Positions 7,282 through 15,138 of a stretch of 38,518 nt of DNA are shown piece after piece. The stretch's first letter is position 1, and the number at the start of each line of letters is the position of its first letter. Below the pieces are notes generated by a model, which saw nothing but the letters and a program-made list of their open reading frames with translations, was not told the DNA's origin and did no database searches. Location of the stretch: positions 1 through 38,518 of the forward strand of contig NZ_DAIDJE010000041.1 in assembly GCF_027451485.1 (NCBI RefSeq). The letters run 5' to 3'. The DNA is from Bradyrhizobium sp. (GTDB lineage Bacteria > Pseudomonadota > Alphaproteobacteria > Rhizobiales > Xanthobacteraceae). The position numbers and the translations under genes are program-made.

Positions 7282-8268
7282 TTGGCTTTTCTTTCTGCGG
7301 CCGCCGCCCTGCTCGCCAGCACCATGCCTGCTTCGGCCGACCTGAAACTGTGCAATCGCATGAGTTATGTGGTCGAGGCGGCGATTGGCATCGACGAGAA
7401 ATCCGCAACCGCAACCCGCGGCTGGTTTCGCATCGACCCCGCGATGTGCCGCGTGGTCATGCAGGGAACGCCGACCGCCGACCGCATCCTGCTCAACGCC
7501 CGCGCACTTCCGGTTTACGGCGCCTCGCCGCTGCCGCAGAACGGCAGCGACACGCTTTGTGTCGCTCCCAACAATTTCGTCATCGCCGCCGCCCGCCAGT
7601 GCCGGTCGGGGCAGACGCCGGCGCCCTTCACCCAGATCAACCCGACCCGTGCCGATGACGGCAATCTGGTGGCCTATCTTGCCGAGGACAGTGAGTACGA
7701 TGACGATCAGGCGCGGCTTGCCGCCATTCAGCGGCTGCTGATGATTGCAGGTTTTGACGCATCGCCGATCGATGGCGTCGACGGCCCGAAGACACAAGCC
7801 GCACTCGCCGCATTCCTGAAGAGCCGCGGACTGTCGACGGATATCGTACAGTCAGCGAATTTTTTCACGACAATGATCGAGGCGGTGCAGGCTCCCTCCT
7901 CCACCGGCCTGACCTGGTGCAATGACACGCCGCACAAGGTGATGGCCGCCGTCGGCATCGACGACGGCAAGACCGTGATGAGCCGCGGTTGGTATCGGAT
8001 CGAGCCCGGCAAGTGCCTGCATCCCGATGTGACCGGCCAACCCAAGCGGGTTTTCAGCTTCGCTGAAGCCGTCGACACCGAAAACCGCACCATCCGCTTC
8101 AAGGACAAGCCTCTCAACTGGGGCGGCGACACCGAGCTCTGTACCCGCGACAGCAAATTCGAAATCAGCGAGCAGGGCGAATGCGGCAACCGCGGTCTCG
8201 CGATCACGGGATTTTCCGCCGTCGATCTCTCAAGCGGCGGCAAGACGTTGCGCTTTGCGATGCCATGA
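7282..8268 (+). CDS. Exported protein with two DUF1036 domains flanking a peptidoglycan-binding-like module
   Basis: From the TTG at 7282 the protein has 328 residues. It opens with a signal peptide (about 1-19, FLSAAAALLASTMPASA). The first DUF1036 unit has LKLCNRMSYVVEAAIG with GWFRIDP and Cys residues. Residues about 143-184 form a PG_binding_1-like helix set (IQRLLMIAGFDASPIDGVDG). The second DUF1036 unit begins LTWCNDTPHKVMAAVG with GWYRIEPGKC. The two units are clearly internal duplicates. The open frame extends to an ATG at 7126, overlapping the argB stop by 4 bases, but those first 52 codons run through a palindromic repeat and lack a signal peptide start; the true start is uncertain. 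Likely periplasmic and possibly wall-associated; function unknown. Confidence 0.8.
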   Translation: MAFLSAAAALLASTMPASADLKLCNRMSYVVEAAIGIDEKSATATRGWFRIDPAMCRVVMQGTPTADRILLNARALPVYGASPLPQNGSDTLCVAPNNFVIAAARQCRSGQTPAPFTQINPTRADDGNLVAYLAEDSEYDDDQARLAAIQRLLMIAGFDASPIDGVDGPKTQAALAAFLKSRGLSTDIVQSANFFTTMIEAVQAPSSTGLTWCNDTPHKVMAAVGIDDGKTVMSRGWYRIEPGKCLHPDVTGQPKRVFSFAEAVDTENRTIRFKDKPLNWGGDTELCTRDSKFEISEQGECGNRGLAITGFSAVDLSSGGKTLRFAMP

Positions 8269-8278
8269 TGACTTTTAT

Positions 8279-8415
8279 CGTCGTTCTCGCGAAGCCGGGA
8301 CCCGTAACCACAGGATCGAGTTGTTGTCAGCGATATCGCCCCAGCCAAACCTAACCTGCCGCTGCCCACATCAGGACGGCCGCGGCGTATGGGTCCCCGC
8401 ATTTGCGGGGACGAC
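8279..8415. repeat. Palindromic intergenic repeat, family B
   Basis: The left end reads TCGTTCTCGCGAAGCCGGGACCC and the right end reads GGGTCCCCGCATTTGCGGGGACGAC, so the ends are imperfect inverted copies of a CGTCxTxCxCGCGAAxGCGGGGACCC unit, separated by about 85 bases. The shape matches a repeat I recall as common between Bradyrhizobium and Rhodopseudomonas genes (memory, not searched). It fills the gap between the DUF1036 gene and the nucleotidase gene and contributes a false upstream ATG at 8389. Confidence 0.65.
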
Positions 8416-8421
8416 ATCATC

Positions 8422-9114
8422 ATGAGCGCCTCCCGCCCCTTTACCCATATCGAAACCTGGGTGTTCGACCTCGACAACACCCTCTACCCGCATCACGTCA
8501 ACCTGTGGCAGCAGGTAGACCAGCGGATCGGCGAATTCATCGCTGCCTATCTGAAGATTTCGCCGGAAGAGGCGCGCTTCATTCAGAAGGACTACTACCG
8601 CCGCTATGGCACCAGCATGCGCGGGATGATGACGGAGCATGGCGTGCACGCCGACGATTATCTTGCCTACGTCCACCAGATCGATCACTCGCCGCTTGAG
8701 CCGAATCCTGCGATAGGCGCTGCGATCGCCAGGTTGCCCGGACGCAGGCTGATCCTGACCAACGGTTCGACCGAGCATGCCGCGGCGGTCTTGCAGCGGC
8801 TTGGCATCGGCGAACATTTTGAAGCGGTGTTCGACATTATTGCCGCAGAGCTGGAACCAAAGCCCGCAGCCCGGACCTATCACAAATTTCTCCGGGACCA
8901 CGACGTCGATCCGACCAAGGCGGCGATGTTCGAGGACCTGGCGCGCAATCTCGTCATCCCGCACCAGCTCGGCATGACCACCGTGTTGGTCGTACCCGAC
9001 GGCAGCAGGGAGGTCGTACGCGAGGACTGGGAGCTCGAAGGGCGCGACGATCCCCACGTCGATCACGTCACTGACGATCTGACCGGATTCTTGCAGGGAT
9101 TGGTCAAGGACTAA
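8422..9114 (+). CDS. HAD-family pyrimidine 5'-nucleotidase
   Basis: A 230-residue phosphatase of the haloacid dehalogenase superfamily. Motif I is FDLDNTLY (about residues 14-21, with the nucleophile and acid/base Asp). Motif II is ILTNGS (about 112-117), motif III Lys is in ELEPKP and motif IV is MFEDLARN. It most resembles SDT1/PHM8-type pyrimidine 5'-nucleotidases, which release phosphate from UMP/CMP; substrate is inferred. I chose ATG 8422 (MSASRPF). The ATG 33 bases upstream lies within the palindromic repeat and adds residues encoded by it. Confidence 0.88.
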   Translation: MSASRPFTHIETWVFDLDNTLYPHHVNLWQQVDQRIGEFIAAYLKISPEEARFIQKDYYRRYGTSMRGMMTEHGVHADDYLAYVHQIDHSPLEPNPAIGAAIARLPGRRLILTNGSTEHAAAVLQRLGIGEHFEAVFDIIAAELEPKPAARTYHKFLRDHDVDPTKAAMFEDLARNLVIPHQLGMTTVLVVPDGSREVVREDWELEGRDDPHVDHVTDDLTGFLQGLVKD

Positions 9115-9190
9115 GCTGCGGCTGCCTTGACTCTCCTGCCCCAAATTCCGAAAAAGCCGCTTCCCAGCGCGACGATTTGAAGGAAACACG

Positions 9191-10036
9191 ATGACCGCTG
9201 CCGCTCTTGAAACCACGATCAACGCCGCGTTCGACGCCCGCGAAGGCATCTCCGCCTCGACCAAGGGCGAGGTGCGGGAAGCCGTCGATCACGCGCTCGA
9301 CCTGCTCGACAGGGGCGAGGTGCGCGTTGCCGAGCGCGAGGCGAGCGGGAAGTGGAAAGTGCATCAATGGCTGAAGAAGGCCGTGCTGCTGTCGTTCCGG
9401 CTGAACGACATGGCCGCCATTGCCGGCGGACCCGGGAAGGCGTCCTGGTGGGACAAGGTGCCGTCGAAATTCGAGGGCTGGGGAGAGAACCGTTTTCGCG
9501 ACGCCGGCTTCCGCGCCGTGCCCGGCGCGATCGTGCGCCGTTCGGCGTTCATCGCACGCAACGTGGTCCTGATGCCCTCCTTCGTCAATCTTGGCGCCTA
9601 TGTCGATGAGGCGACCATGATCGACACCTGGTCGACGGTCGGCTCCTGCGCCCAGATCGGCAAGCGCGTGCATATCTCCGGCGGCGTTGGCATCGGCGGC
9701 GTACTGGAGCCGTTGCAGGCCGAGCCCGTGATCGTCGAGGACGATTGCTTCATCGGCGCGCGCTCGGAGGTCGCCGAAGGCGTGATCGTGCGCAAGGGCG
9801 CCGTGCTGGCGATGGGAGTCTTCCTTGGCGCCTCGACCAAGATCGTCGACCGCGAGACCGGCGAGACATTTGTCGGCGAGGTACCGGAATATGCCGTCGT
9901 GGTGCCGGGCACCCTGCCGGCCAAACCACTCAAGAACGGCCAGCCGGGCCCGGCAACCGCCTGCGCCGTTATCGTCAAGCGGGTCGATGAGCGCACCCGC
10001 GCCAAGACCAGCATTAACGAATTGCTGCGGGACTAG
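9191..10036 (+). CDS. dapD: 2,3,4,5-tetrahydropyridine-2,6-dicarboxylate N-succinyltransferase
   Basis: A 281-residue cytosolic enzyme of the succinylase route to meso-diaminopimelate and lysine; it transfers succinyl from succinyl-CoA to tetrahydrodipicolinate. An N-terminal helical domain (about 1-100) leads to a left-handed beta-helix with hexapeptide repeats (for example [26 protein letters not shown], read in parts). The family core [15 protein letters not shown] and [16 protein letters not shown] are present. A GAAGGAAA ribosome site precedes the ATG. Its stop codon TAG falls at the edge of a structured repeat element. dapE, which acts two steps later in the same pathway, is next. Confidence 0.96.
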   Translation: MTAAALETTINAAFDAREGISASTKGEVREAVDHALDLLDRGEVRVAEREASGKWKVHQWLKKAVLLSFRLNDMAAIAGGPGKASWWDKVPSKFEGWGENRFRDAGFRAVPGAIVRRSAFIARNVVLMPSFVNLGAYVDEATMIDTWSTVGSCAQIGKRVHISGGVGIGGVLEPLQAEPVIVEDDCFIGARSEVAEGVIVRKGAVLAMGVFLGASTKIVDRETGETFVGEVPEYAVVVPGTLPAKPLKNGQPGPATACAVIVKRVDERTRAKTSINELLRD

Positions 10037-10201
10037 TGGAACGGATTTGACATTCGCGACCGGCTGGGCCGCTCGATCGACGAGCGAATGTCAAATCCAA
10101 AGCTCCACCAGAAGCCGATATTTGCTAGTGGCCCTTTGATTCTCACGTTTGTAAAAGTGCCCAGCTGAAAAGGGATACAAAGGTTAGAATCGGACCACTA
10201 G
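10034..10201. repeat. Structured CTAGTGG repeat element, copy 2 (between dapD and dapE)
   Basis: Begins CTAGTGG overlapping the dapD stop codon and ends CCACTAG, giving inverted ends; a second CTAGTGG occurs inside at about 10125. Hairpin 1: GGATTTGACATTCGC with GCGAATGTCAAATCC (perfect). Hairpin 2: TTTGTA with TACAAA, enclosed by GATTCT with AGAATC and CTAGTGG with CCACTAG. Same architecture as 6046-6208 with covarying bases. It occupies almost the whole dapD-dapE spacer, so dapE is either read through it or has a promoter within it. Confidence 0.8.
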
Positions 10202-10233
10202 CTCGCCGCCGGGCTTGCATGTTAAGCGGGGGC

Positions 10234-11388
10234 ATGACTGATGCCCTCTCGATCGCCCGCGATCTCGTCCGCTGCCGCTCGATAACGCCGGCCGATGCTG
10301 GCGCGCTCGGCGTGCTGGAAAATCTTCTGGAAGCCGCCGGTTTCGAGACCCACCGTGTCACCTTCAGCGAAGCCGGCACGGCCGATATCGACAATCTCTA
10401 TGCGCGGATCGGCCGCGAAGGGCCGCACATCAGCTTTGCAGGCCATACCGACGTGGTACCACCGGGCGACGAAGCGGCCTGGACGGTGGGCGCCTTCGCC
10501 GGCGAGGTGAAAGACGGCTTGCTCTATGGCCGCGGCACTGTCGACATGAAGGGCGGCATCGCCTGCAGCGTCGCGGCCGCGTTGCAATACCTCGCCGACC
10601 ACGGCGGCAAACCCAAAGGCTCGATCTCGTTTCTGATTACCGGCGATGAAGAAGACGTCGCCGTCAATGGCACGGTCAAGCTGTTGCAGTGGGCTGCCGC
10701 GCGGGGCGAAAAATTCGATCATTGCGTGCTGGGCGAACCGTCCAATGTCGAGACGCTCGGCGATTGCATCAAAATCGGCCGCCGCGGTTCACAATCCGGC
10801 ACGTTGCATGTCGAGGGCATCCAGGGGCATGTCGCCTATCCGCATCGCGCCTCCAACCCGGTGCCGGATATCTCACGCCTGATCTTGGCTTTGAGCGACG
10901 AGCCGCTCGATCACGGCAGCGCGCAGTTTCAGCCGTCGAACCTCGAATTCACGTCGGTCGACGTCGGCAATCCCGCCAGCAACGTGATCCCCGGTCAGGC
11001 GCGGGCCAGGTTCAACATCCGCTACAACGATCTGCATACACAAGCATCGCTGCGCGAGCTGGTCGAGACGCGGCTTGCGAAGGCCACCGGCAATCGCATC
11101 AAGGCGCGCATCGTCTGGGAGCCGTCGAACGCAAACGTGTTCGTGACCAAGCCCGGCGCATTCACCGATCTTGCCGTTGCGGCGATCGAGGGCGTCACCG
11201 GCCGCAAACCGGAATTGTCGACCTCCGGCGGAACGTCGGATGCGCGCTTCATTTCGCAGTATTGCCCGGTGATCGAGTTCGGCCTGGTCGGCCAGACCAT
11301 GCATCAGGTCGACGAGCGAACGCCGGTGTCCGACCTGGAGAAGCTGACGAAAATCTACCGCGGGATTCTGGACCGGTATTTCGCCTAA
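10234..11388 (+). CDS. dapE: Succinyl-diaminopimelate desuccinylase
   Basis: A 384-residue zinc-dependent M20-family amidohydrolase that removes succinate from N-succinyl-LL-diaminopimelate. The metal site elements are [12 protein letters not shown] (His and Asp, about residues 67-78), [11 protein letters not shown] with the bridging Asp, and [12 protein letters not shown] with catalytic Glu. GTSDARFI and the C-terminal MHQVDE supply the last ligand. I chose ATG 10234 because AAGCGGGGG lies just before it and the protein starts [14 protein letters not shown]; an ATG 15 bases upstream is possible. Its stop (11388) abuts the stop of convergent truA with no gap. Confidence 0.95.
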   Translation: MTDALSIARDLVRCRSITPADAGALGVLENLLEAAGFETHRVTFSEAGTADIDNLYARIGREGPHISFAGHTDVVPPGDEAAWTVGAFAGEVKDGLLYGRGTVDMKGGIACSVAAALQYLADHGGKPKGSISFLITGDEEDVAVNGTVKLLQWAAARGEKFDHCVLGEPSNVETLGDCIKIGRRGSQSGTLHVEGIQGHVAYPHRASNPVPDISRLILALSDEPLDHGSAQFQPSNLEFTSVDVGNPASNVIPGQARARFNIRYNDLHTQASLRELVETRLAKATGNRIKARIVWEPSNANVFVTKPGAFTDLAVAAIEGVTGRKPELSTSGGTSDARFISQYCPVIEFGLVGQTMHQVDERTPVSDLEKLTKIYRGILDRYFA

Positions 11389-12126
11389 TTAGTAATCCAC
11401 CCGCACCAGATAAAGCCCTTCCGGCGGAGCAACGGGGCCGCAGGCGGTGCGGTTGCGGGCATCGAGCGCAGCGGCAAGGTCATCGGCGCTCCAGCGTCCC
11501 TCGCCAACCCACACCAGCGAACCTACCATGGAGCGCACCTGGCTGTGCAGGAACGAGCGCGCCGAGGTCAGGATATCGACTTCATCGCCGCGCCTGACGA
11601 CGTCGAGTTGATCCAGCGTCCGCACCGGCGATTTCGCCTGGCATTCGGTGTCGCGAAAGGTCGTGAAATCATGCTTGCCGACCAGCCGCTGCGCGGCCGC
11701 CTGCATCGCGTCAGCATCAAGCGGCCGCGGCAATCGCCAGGCGCGGCCGATCTCGAGCGCAAGGTTGGCGCGGGTGTTCCTGATCCGGTAGCGATAGTGG
11801 CGCTTCCTGGCGGAAAACCGCGCCTCAAAATCATCGGGCACGATATCCGCCGACAGCACGCCGATGGGATGCGGTCTCAGGTGGGCGTTGAGCCCGTCGC
11901 GAAAGCGGCCTGGCACGAAATGTTTGGCAATGTCGCAATGTGCCACTTGCCCCAGCGCATGCACGCCGGCATCGGTGCGGCCTGCTCCATGGACGCGCAC
12001 CTGTTCGCCGCAGATCGACTTGACGGCGGCCTCCAGCGCGCCCTGCACGGACGGCCCGTTCTCCTGAATCTGCCAGCCGCTATAGGGCGCGCCGTCATAT
12101 TCGATCGTCAACTTGTAGCGGGGCAT
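11389..12126 (-). CDS. truA: tRNA pseudouridine(38-40) synthase
   Basis: A 245-residue enzyme that isomerises uridines 38-40 of the tRNA anticodon arm. The catalytic Asp sits in [17 protein letters not shown]; the start [18 protein letters not shown] and the later [19 protein letters not shown] are family hallmarks. I chose the ATG at 12126, giving MPRYKL. Longer frames (to 12165) run into the palindromic repeat upstream. It follows fmt in the same direction across that repeat (about 120 bases), so it may still be the last gene of the def-fmt-truA operon. Confidence 0.95.
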   Translation of the reverse strand: MPRYKLTIEYDGAPYSGWQIQENGPSVQGALEAAVKSICGEQVRVHGAGRTDAGVHALGQVAHCDIAKHFVPGRFRDGLNAHLRPHPIGVLSADIVPDDFEARFSARKRHYRYRIRNTRANLALEIGRAWRLPRPLDADAMQAAAQRLVGKHDFTTFRDTECQAKSPVRTLDQLDVVRRGDEVDILTSARSFLHSQVRSMVGSLVWVGEGRWSADDLAAALDARNRTACGPVAPPEGLYLVRVDY

Positions 12127-12139
12127 GTCTATCCCGGTT

Positions 12140-12225
12140 GTCATGGGCGGCCTCGACCCGGCCACCCATCACCATGAAGAAAATTTTTTTCCAAGATGGA
12201 TGCGCGGGTCAACCCCGCGCATGAC
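12140..12225. repeat. Palindromic intergenic repeat, family A, copy 3
   Basis: GTCATGGGCGGCCTCGACCC with GGCCACCCATC on the left is mirrored by AAGATGGATGCGCGGGTCAA then CCCCGCGCATGAC on the right, around an A/T-rich centre (GAAGAAAATTTTTTTCC). The pattern is a variant of the copies at 4758, 7155 and 29897. It separates fmt from truA inside a probable operon, so on the transcript it would form a long hairpin that could tune truA expression. Confidence 0.6.
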
Positions 12226-12246
12226 AGCTTGGGTGTGTCGCCATGT

Positions 12247-13182
12247 CTAGCTAAGCCGCGCCGGCGGCTTCAGGGGCGTGCCGCGCAAGAATTCTTCCGC
12301 CTTCATCGGCTGCTTGCCGGCGCGCTGCAATTCGAGAATCCGCACCGCGCCTTGGGTGCAGGCAATCGTCAGACGATCGTCAAGCACACTCCCGGGCTGG
12401 CCCGAGCCGGGAGACGACTCACAGCGCAGAATCTTGACCCGTTGCGGTGTGCCCTCGAGCAGCATCTCGCACCAGGCGCCGGGAAACGGTGAGAGTCCGT
12501 GAATGTGGCGCAGCACCTCGCGGGCGTCCCTGTTCCATTCGATATGCGCCTCCGCCTTGTCGATCTTGGCGGCGTAGGTGACGCCCTCGTTGCCTTGCGG
12601 GGTCAACTGCAGCGCGCCGCGCTCAAGCGCGCTCATCGCACGCGCCATCAGTTCACCGCCCAGCGGCGCCAGCGCGTCATGCAGGTCGGAAGCCGTCATT
12701 GCATCCGTAATCGCCAGCCGTTCGGCCATCGCGACGTCGCCGGTGTCGAGGCCGGCATCCATCTTCATCACCATCACGCCGGTCTCGGCGTCGCCCGCCA
12801 TGATGGCACGATTGATCGGAGCCGCGCCGCGCCACCGTGGCAACAGAGAAGCATGAAGGTTGAAGCAACCCAATCTGGTGGATTCCAAAATGGGCTTTGG
12901 CAGTATCATCCCATAGGCAACAACGACCGCCGCATCCGCATGATATGCGCGGAATTCATCGAGGGCCTCCGGCGTTTTCAACGTTGACGGCGTCAAGACA
13001 GGGAGGCCAAGTCCGCGCGCGGCCAGTTCAATGGGCGTTGGCTGCAATTCCAGGCCGCGGCGTCCGCCGGGCTTTGCCGTGCGCGTATAGACGGCCACGA
13101 TTTCATGGCCGGCATCGCGGAGCGCGCGCAGCGTCGGCACCGCAAACATCGGCGTGCCCATGAAGATCAGGCGCAGGGGCAT
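12247..13182 (-). CDS. fmt: Methionyl-tRNA formyltransferase
   Basis: A 311-residue enzyme that formylates Met-tRNA(fMet) with 10-formyltetrahydrofolate to make the initiator tRNA. The N-terminus [19 protein letters not shown], the catalytic segment [20 protein letters not shown] (Asn, His) and the Asp of DAGLDTGDV are all present; the C-terminal OB-like tRNA-binding domain covers about 210-311. The start lies 3 bases after the def stop, so the two are translated together: Fmt adds the formyl group and Def removes it. Confidence 0.97.
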   Translation of the reverse strand: MPLRLIFMGTPMFAVPTLRALRDAGHEIVAVYTRTAKPGGRRGLELQPTPIELAARGLGLPVLTPSTLKTPEALDEFRAYHADAAVVVAYGMILPKPILESTRLGCFNLHASLLPRWRGAAPINRAIMAGDAETGVMVMKMDAGLDTGDVAMAERLAITDAMTASDLHDALAPLGGELMARAMSALERGALQLTPQGNEGVTYAAKIDKAEAHIEWNRDAREVLRHIHGLSPFPGAWCEMLLEGTPQRVKILRCESSPGSGQPGSVLDDRLTIACTQGAVRILELQRAGKQPMKAEEFLRGTPLKPPARLS

Positions 13183-13185
13183 CGC

Positions 13186-13713
13186 CTACTCCTCGGCGCG
13201 CTTGGCGGCCTTGGTAAACTTCTTCAGAACGCGGTCGCGCTTGAGTTTCGACAAGTAGTCGACGAACAGCACCCCATTGAGATGGTCGATCTCGTGCTGG
13301 ATGCAGGTGGAATAGAGCCCTTCTGCATCTTCCTCGTGCACCTTGCCGTCAAGATCGGTAAAGCGCAGCCGCACTTTTGCCGGCCGCTCCACCTCCTCGT
13401 AATATTCGGGGATCGAGAGGCAGCCTTCCTCGTAGACGGACATCTCCTCCGACGAGAAGATGATCTCGGGATTGATGAACGCCCGCGGTTGCGGGTTGAC
13501 CTCACCCTCCTCGTTCTTGCGGGCGAGATCCATGGTGATCAGCCGCAACGGCTGCGCGACCTGGATCGCGGCAAGTCCGATACCCGGCGCGTCGTACATG
13601 GTCTCGAACATGTCGTCGGCCAGTTTGCGGATCTCGGGCGTGACCTTCTCGATCGGTTTGGAAACCAGCCGCAGCTGCTTGTCGGGAAGGATGATGATTT
13701 CTCGGAGTGCCAT
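13186..13713 (-). CDS. def: Peptide deformylase
   Basis: A 175-residue metalloenzyme that removes the N-formyl group from nascent proteins at the ribosome exit. The three signature motifs are GIGLAAIQV (motif I), EGCLSIPEY (motif II, Cys ligand) and HEIDHLNG (motif III, HEXDH ligands), so it looks active. I chose ATG 13713, giving [14 protein letters not shown]; an in-frame ATG at 13749 would add 12 non-conserved residues. First gene of the def-fmt(-truA) operon; the promoter should lie in the A/T-rich gap shared with divergent rmuC. Confidence 0.96.
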   Translation of the reverse strand: MALREIIILPDKQLRLVSKPIEKVTPEIRKLADDMFETMYDAPGIGLAAIQVAQPLRLITMDLARKNEEGEVNPQPRAFINPEIIFSSEEMSVYEEGCLSIPEYYEEVERPAKVRLRFTDLDGKVHEEDAEGLYSTCIQHEIDHLNGVLFVDYLSKLKRDRVLKKFTKAAKRAEE

Positions 13714-13836
13714 GGCGGGCGATTTAAGCGGTTGATCTGATGGGGTCAATGCGAGCAGCCGCGCCTTTACCCGCTCTTAACCATGATTGTTGCGAAAGCG
13801 TTAACCATAAAAATTTACAGAACATTTACCATAAAT

Positions 13837-13851
13837 GTTCCCTCTTCGTTC
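13837..13851 (+). promoter_or_regulatory. LexA (SOS) box upstream of rmuC
   Basis: GTTC-N7-GTTC with exact spacing: GTTC at 13837-13840 and GTTC at 13848-13851. This is the direct-repeat LexA operator known in alphaproteobacteria. It lies 32 bases before the chosen rmuC start, in an A/T-rich non-coding gap, where it could cover the promoter. The match is seen in the sequence; control by LexA is inferred. Confidence 0.65.
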
Positions 13852-13883
13852 GTATTCAAGGCCGAATCGGCTACAACGGCGGC

Positions 13884-15089
13884 ATGAACGAGGTTCTTTT
13901 CACGATCGGCCTAGCGCCGATCCGCACCGGCGAGGCGCTGATGGGGCTCGGCGCCGCTGCCCTCTTGCTGCTTTTCCTCATCGCCATCGTGGTCGTCCGG
14001 TCCAGTCGCCGCGGGCTGGAACTGGCGCAGACGCAAGCCCAGCGCGCCGACGAACTGGAAGGGCGCCTCGGCGAAATGTTGCGGGCGCAGAGCGAGGCCT
14101 CAGGCCGCGTCGATGCGATGGGGCAGGCCTTGGCCGGGCGGCAGGCTGAAATGGCGCGCGCCGTGACCGAGCGGCTCGATTCGGTGACCCATCGGGTCGG
14201 CCAATCGATGGAACAGACCACGCGCCACACCATGGATTCGTTGCGCGTGCTGCACGAACGGCTCGGCATCATCGATAACGCGCACAAGAACCTCACCGAC
14301 CTGACGTCACAGGTCACCACGCTGCGCGACGTGCTCGCCAACAAGCAATCGCGCGGCGCGTTCGGCCAGGCGCGCATGGAAGCGATCGTCCAGGACGGCA
14401 TGCCGAAAGGCGCCTACGAATTCCAGCACACGCTTTCGACCGGCAAGCGACCGGACTGCGTGGTATTCCTGCCCGACCAGCGGCCGCTTTGCATCGATGC
14501 CAAATTCCCATTGGAGGCGATCACGGCGCTGCATGACGCACGCACGGACGAGGAAAAGAAGATCGCAACGCAACGCCTGCGCAATGACGTGATGAAGCAC
14601 GTCAGCGACATCGCCGAAAAGTATCTGATCACCGGCGAGACCCAGGATACGGCGCTGATGTTCGTTCCGTCGGAATCGGTCTATGCCGAAATCCACGACC
14701 GCTTCGACGATGTGATCCAGAAAGCCTATCGCGCCCGCGTCGTGCTGGTATCGCCCTCGCTGTTGATGCTTGCGATCCAGGTGATGCAGCAAATTCTGAA
14801 AGACGCGCGGATGCGGGACGCCGCCGATCAGATCCGCACCGAAGTGCTCAACCTCGGTGACGATCTGGGGCGGCTGCGCGAGCGCGTCCTCAAGCTGCAA
14901 AAGCATTTCGCCGACGTCAACGAGGACGTCCGGCAAATCCTGATTTCCGCCGACAAGATCGAAAAGCGCGCCGGCCGTATCGAGGAACTCGATTTCAGCA
15001 AGGAGGCGCCTTCCGAGCCGCCGCGCCTCGCCAAGGCGGCAACGCCCGAACTGTTCCCGATCCCGCGCAAGCTGCAGGCGGGCGAGTAG
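13884..15089 (+). CDS. rmuC: DNA recombination protein RmuC
   Basis: A 401-residue protein with one N-terminal membrane helix (about 18-38, GAAALLLLFLIAIVVV). A coiled coil (about 45-130) and the RmuC nuclease-like domain follow (about 155-370), with KRPDCVVFLPDQRPLCIDAKFPLEA, FVPSESVYAEI and VVLVSPSLLMLAIQ. In E. coli RmuC limits recombination at inverted repeats, including those of mobile elements. I chose ATG 13884 (MNEVLF); the frame extends to 13740, but that part crosses the def-rmuC promoter gap and is not conserved-looking. A LexA box sits 32 bases upstream. Confidence 0.92.
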   Translation: MNEVLFTIGLAPIRTGEALMGLGAAALLLLFLIAIVVVRSSRRGLELAQTQAQRADELEGRLGEMLRAQSEASGRVDAMGQALAGRQAEMARAVTERLDSVTHRVGQSMEQTTRHTMDSLRVLHERLGIIDNAHKNLTDLTSQVTTLRDVLANKQSRGAFGQARMEAIVQDGMPKGAYEFQHTLSTGKRPDCVVFLPDQRPLCIDAKFPLEAITALHDARTDEEKKIATQRLRNDVMKHVSDIAEKYLITGETQDTALMFVPSESVYAEIHDRFDDVIQKAYRARVVLVSPSLLMLAIQVMQQILKDARMRDAADQIRTEVLNLGDDLGRLRERVLKLQKHFADVNEDVRQILISADKIEKRAGRIEELDFSKEAPSEPPRLAKAATPELFPIPRKLQAGE

Positions 15090-15138
15090 GCCTGCCGTCA
15101 GCCGCACATCTCTGGCCAGAATCTGCTAACACCGCGGC

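Noticed and set aside
13780..13836. CtrA-type sites (TTAA-N7-TTAA) in the def-rmuC gap
   Set aside because: TTAACCAT occurs twice, but no pair has TTAA at a 7-base spacing; the near match ends in AATT.
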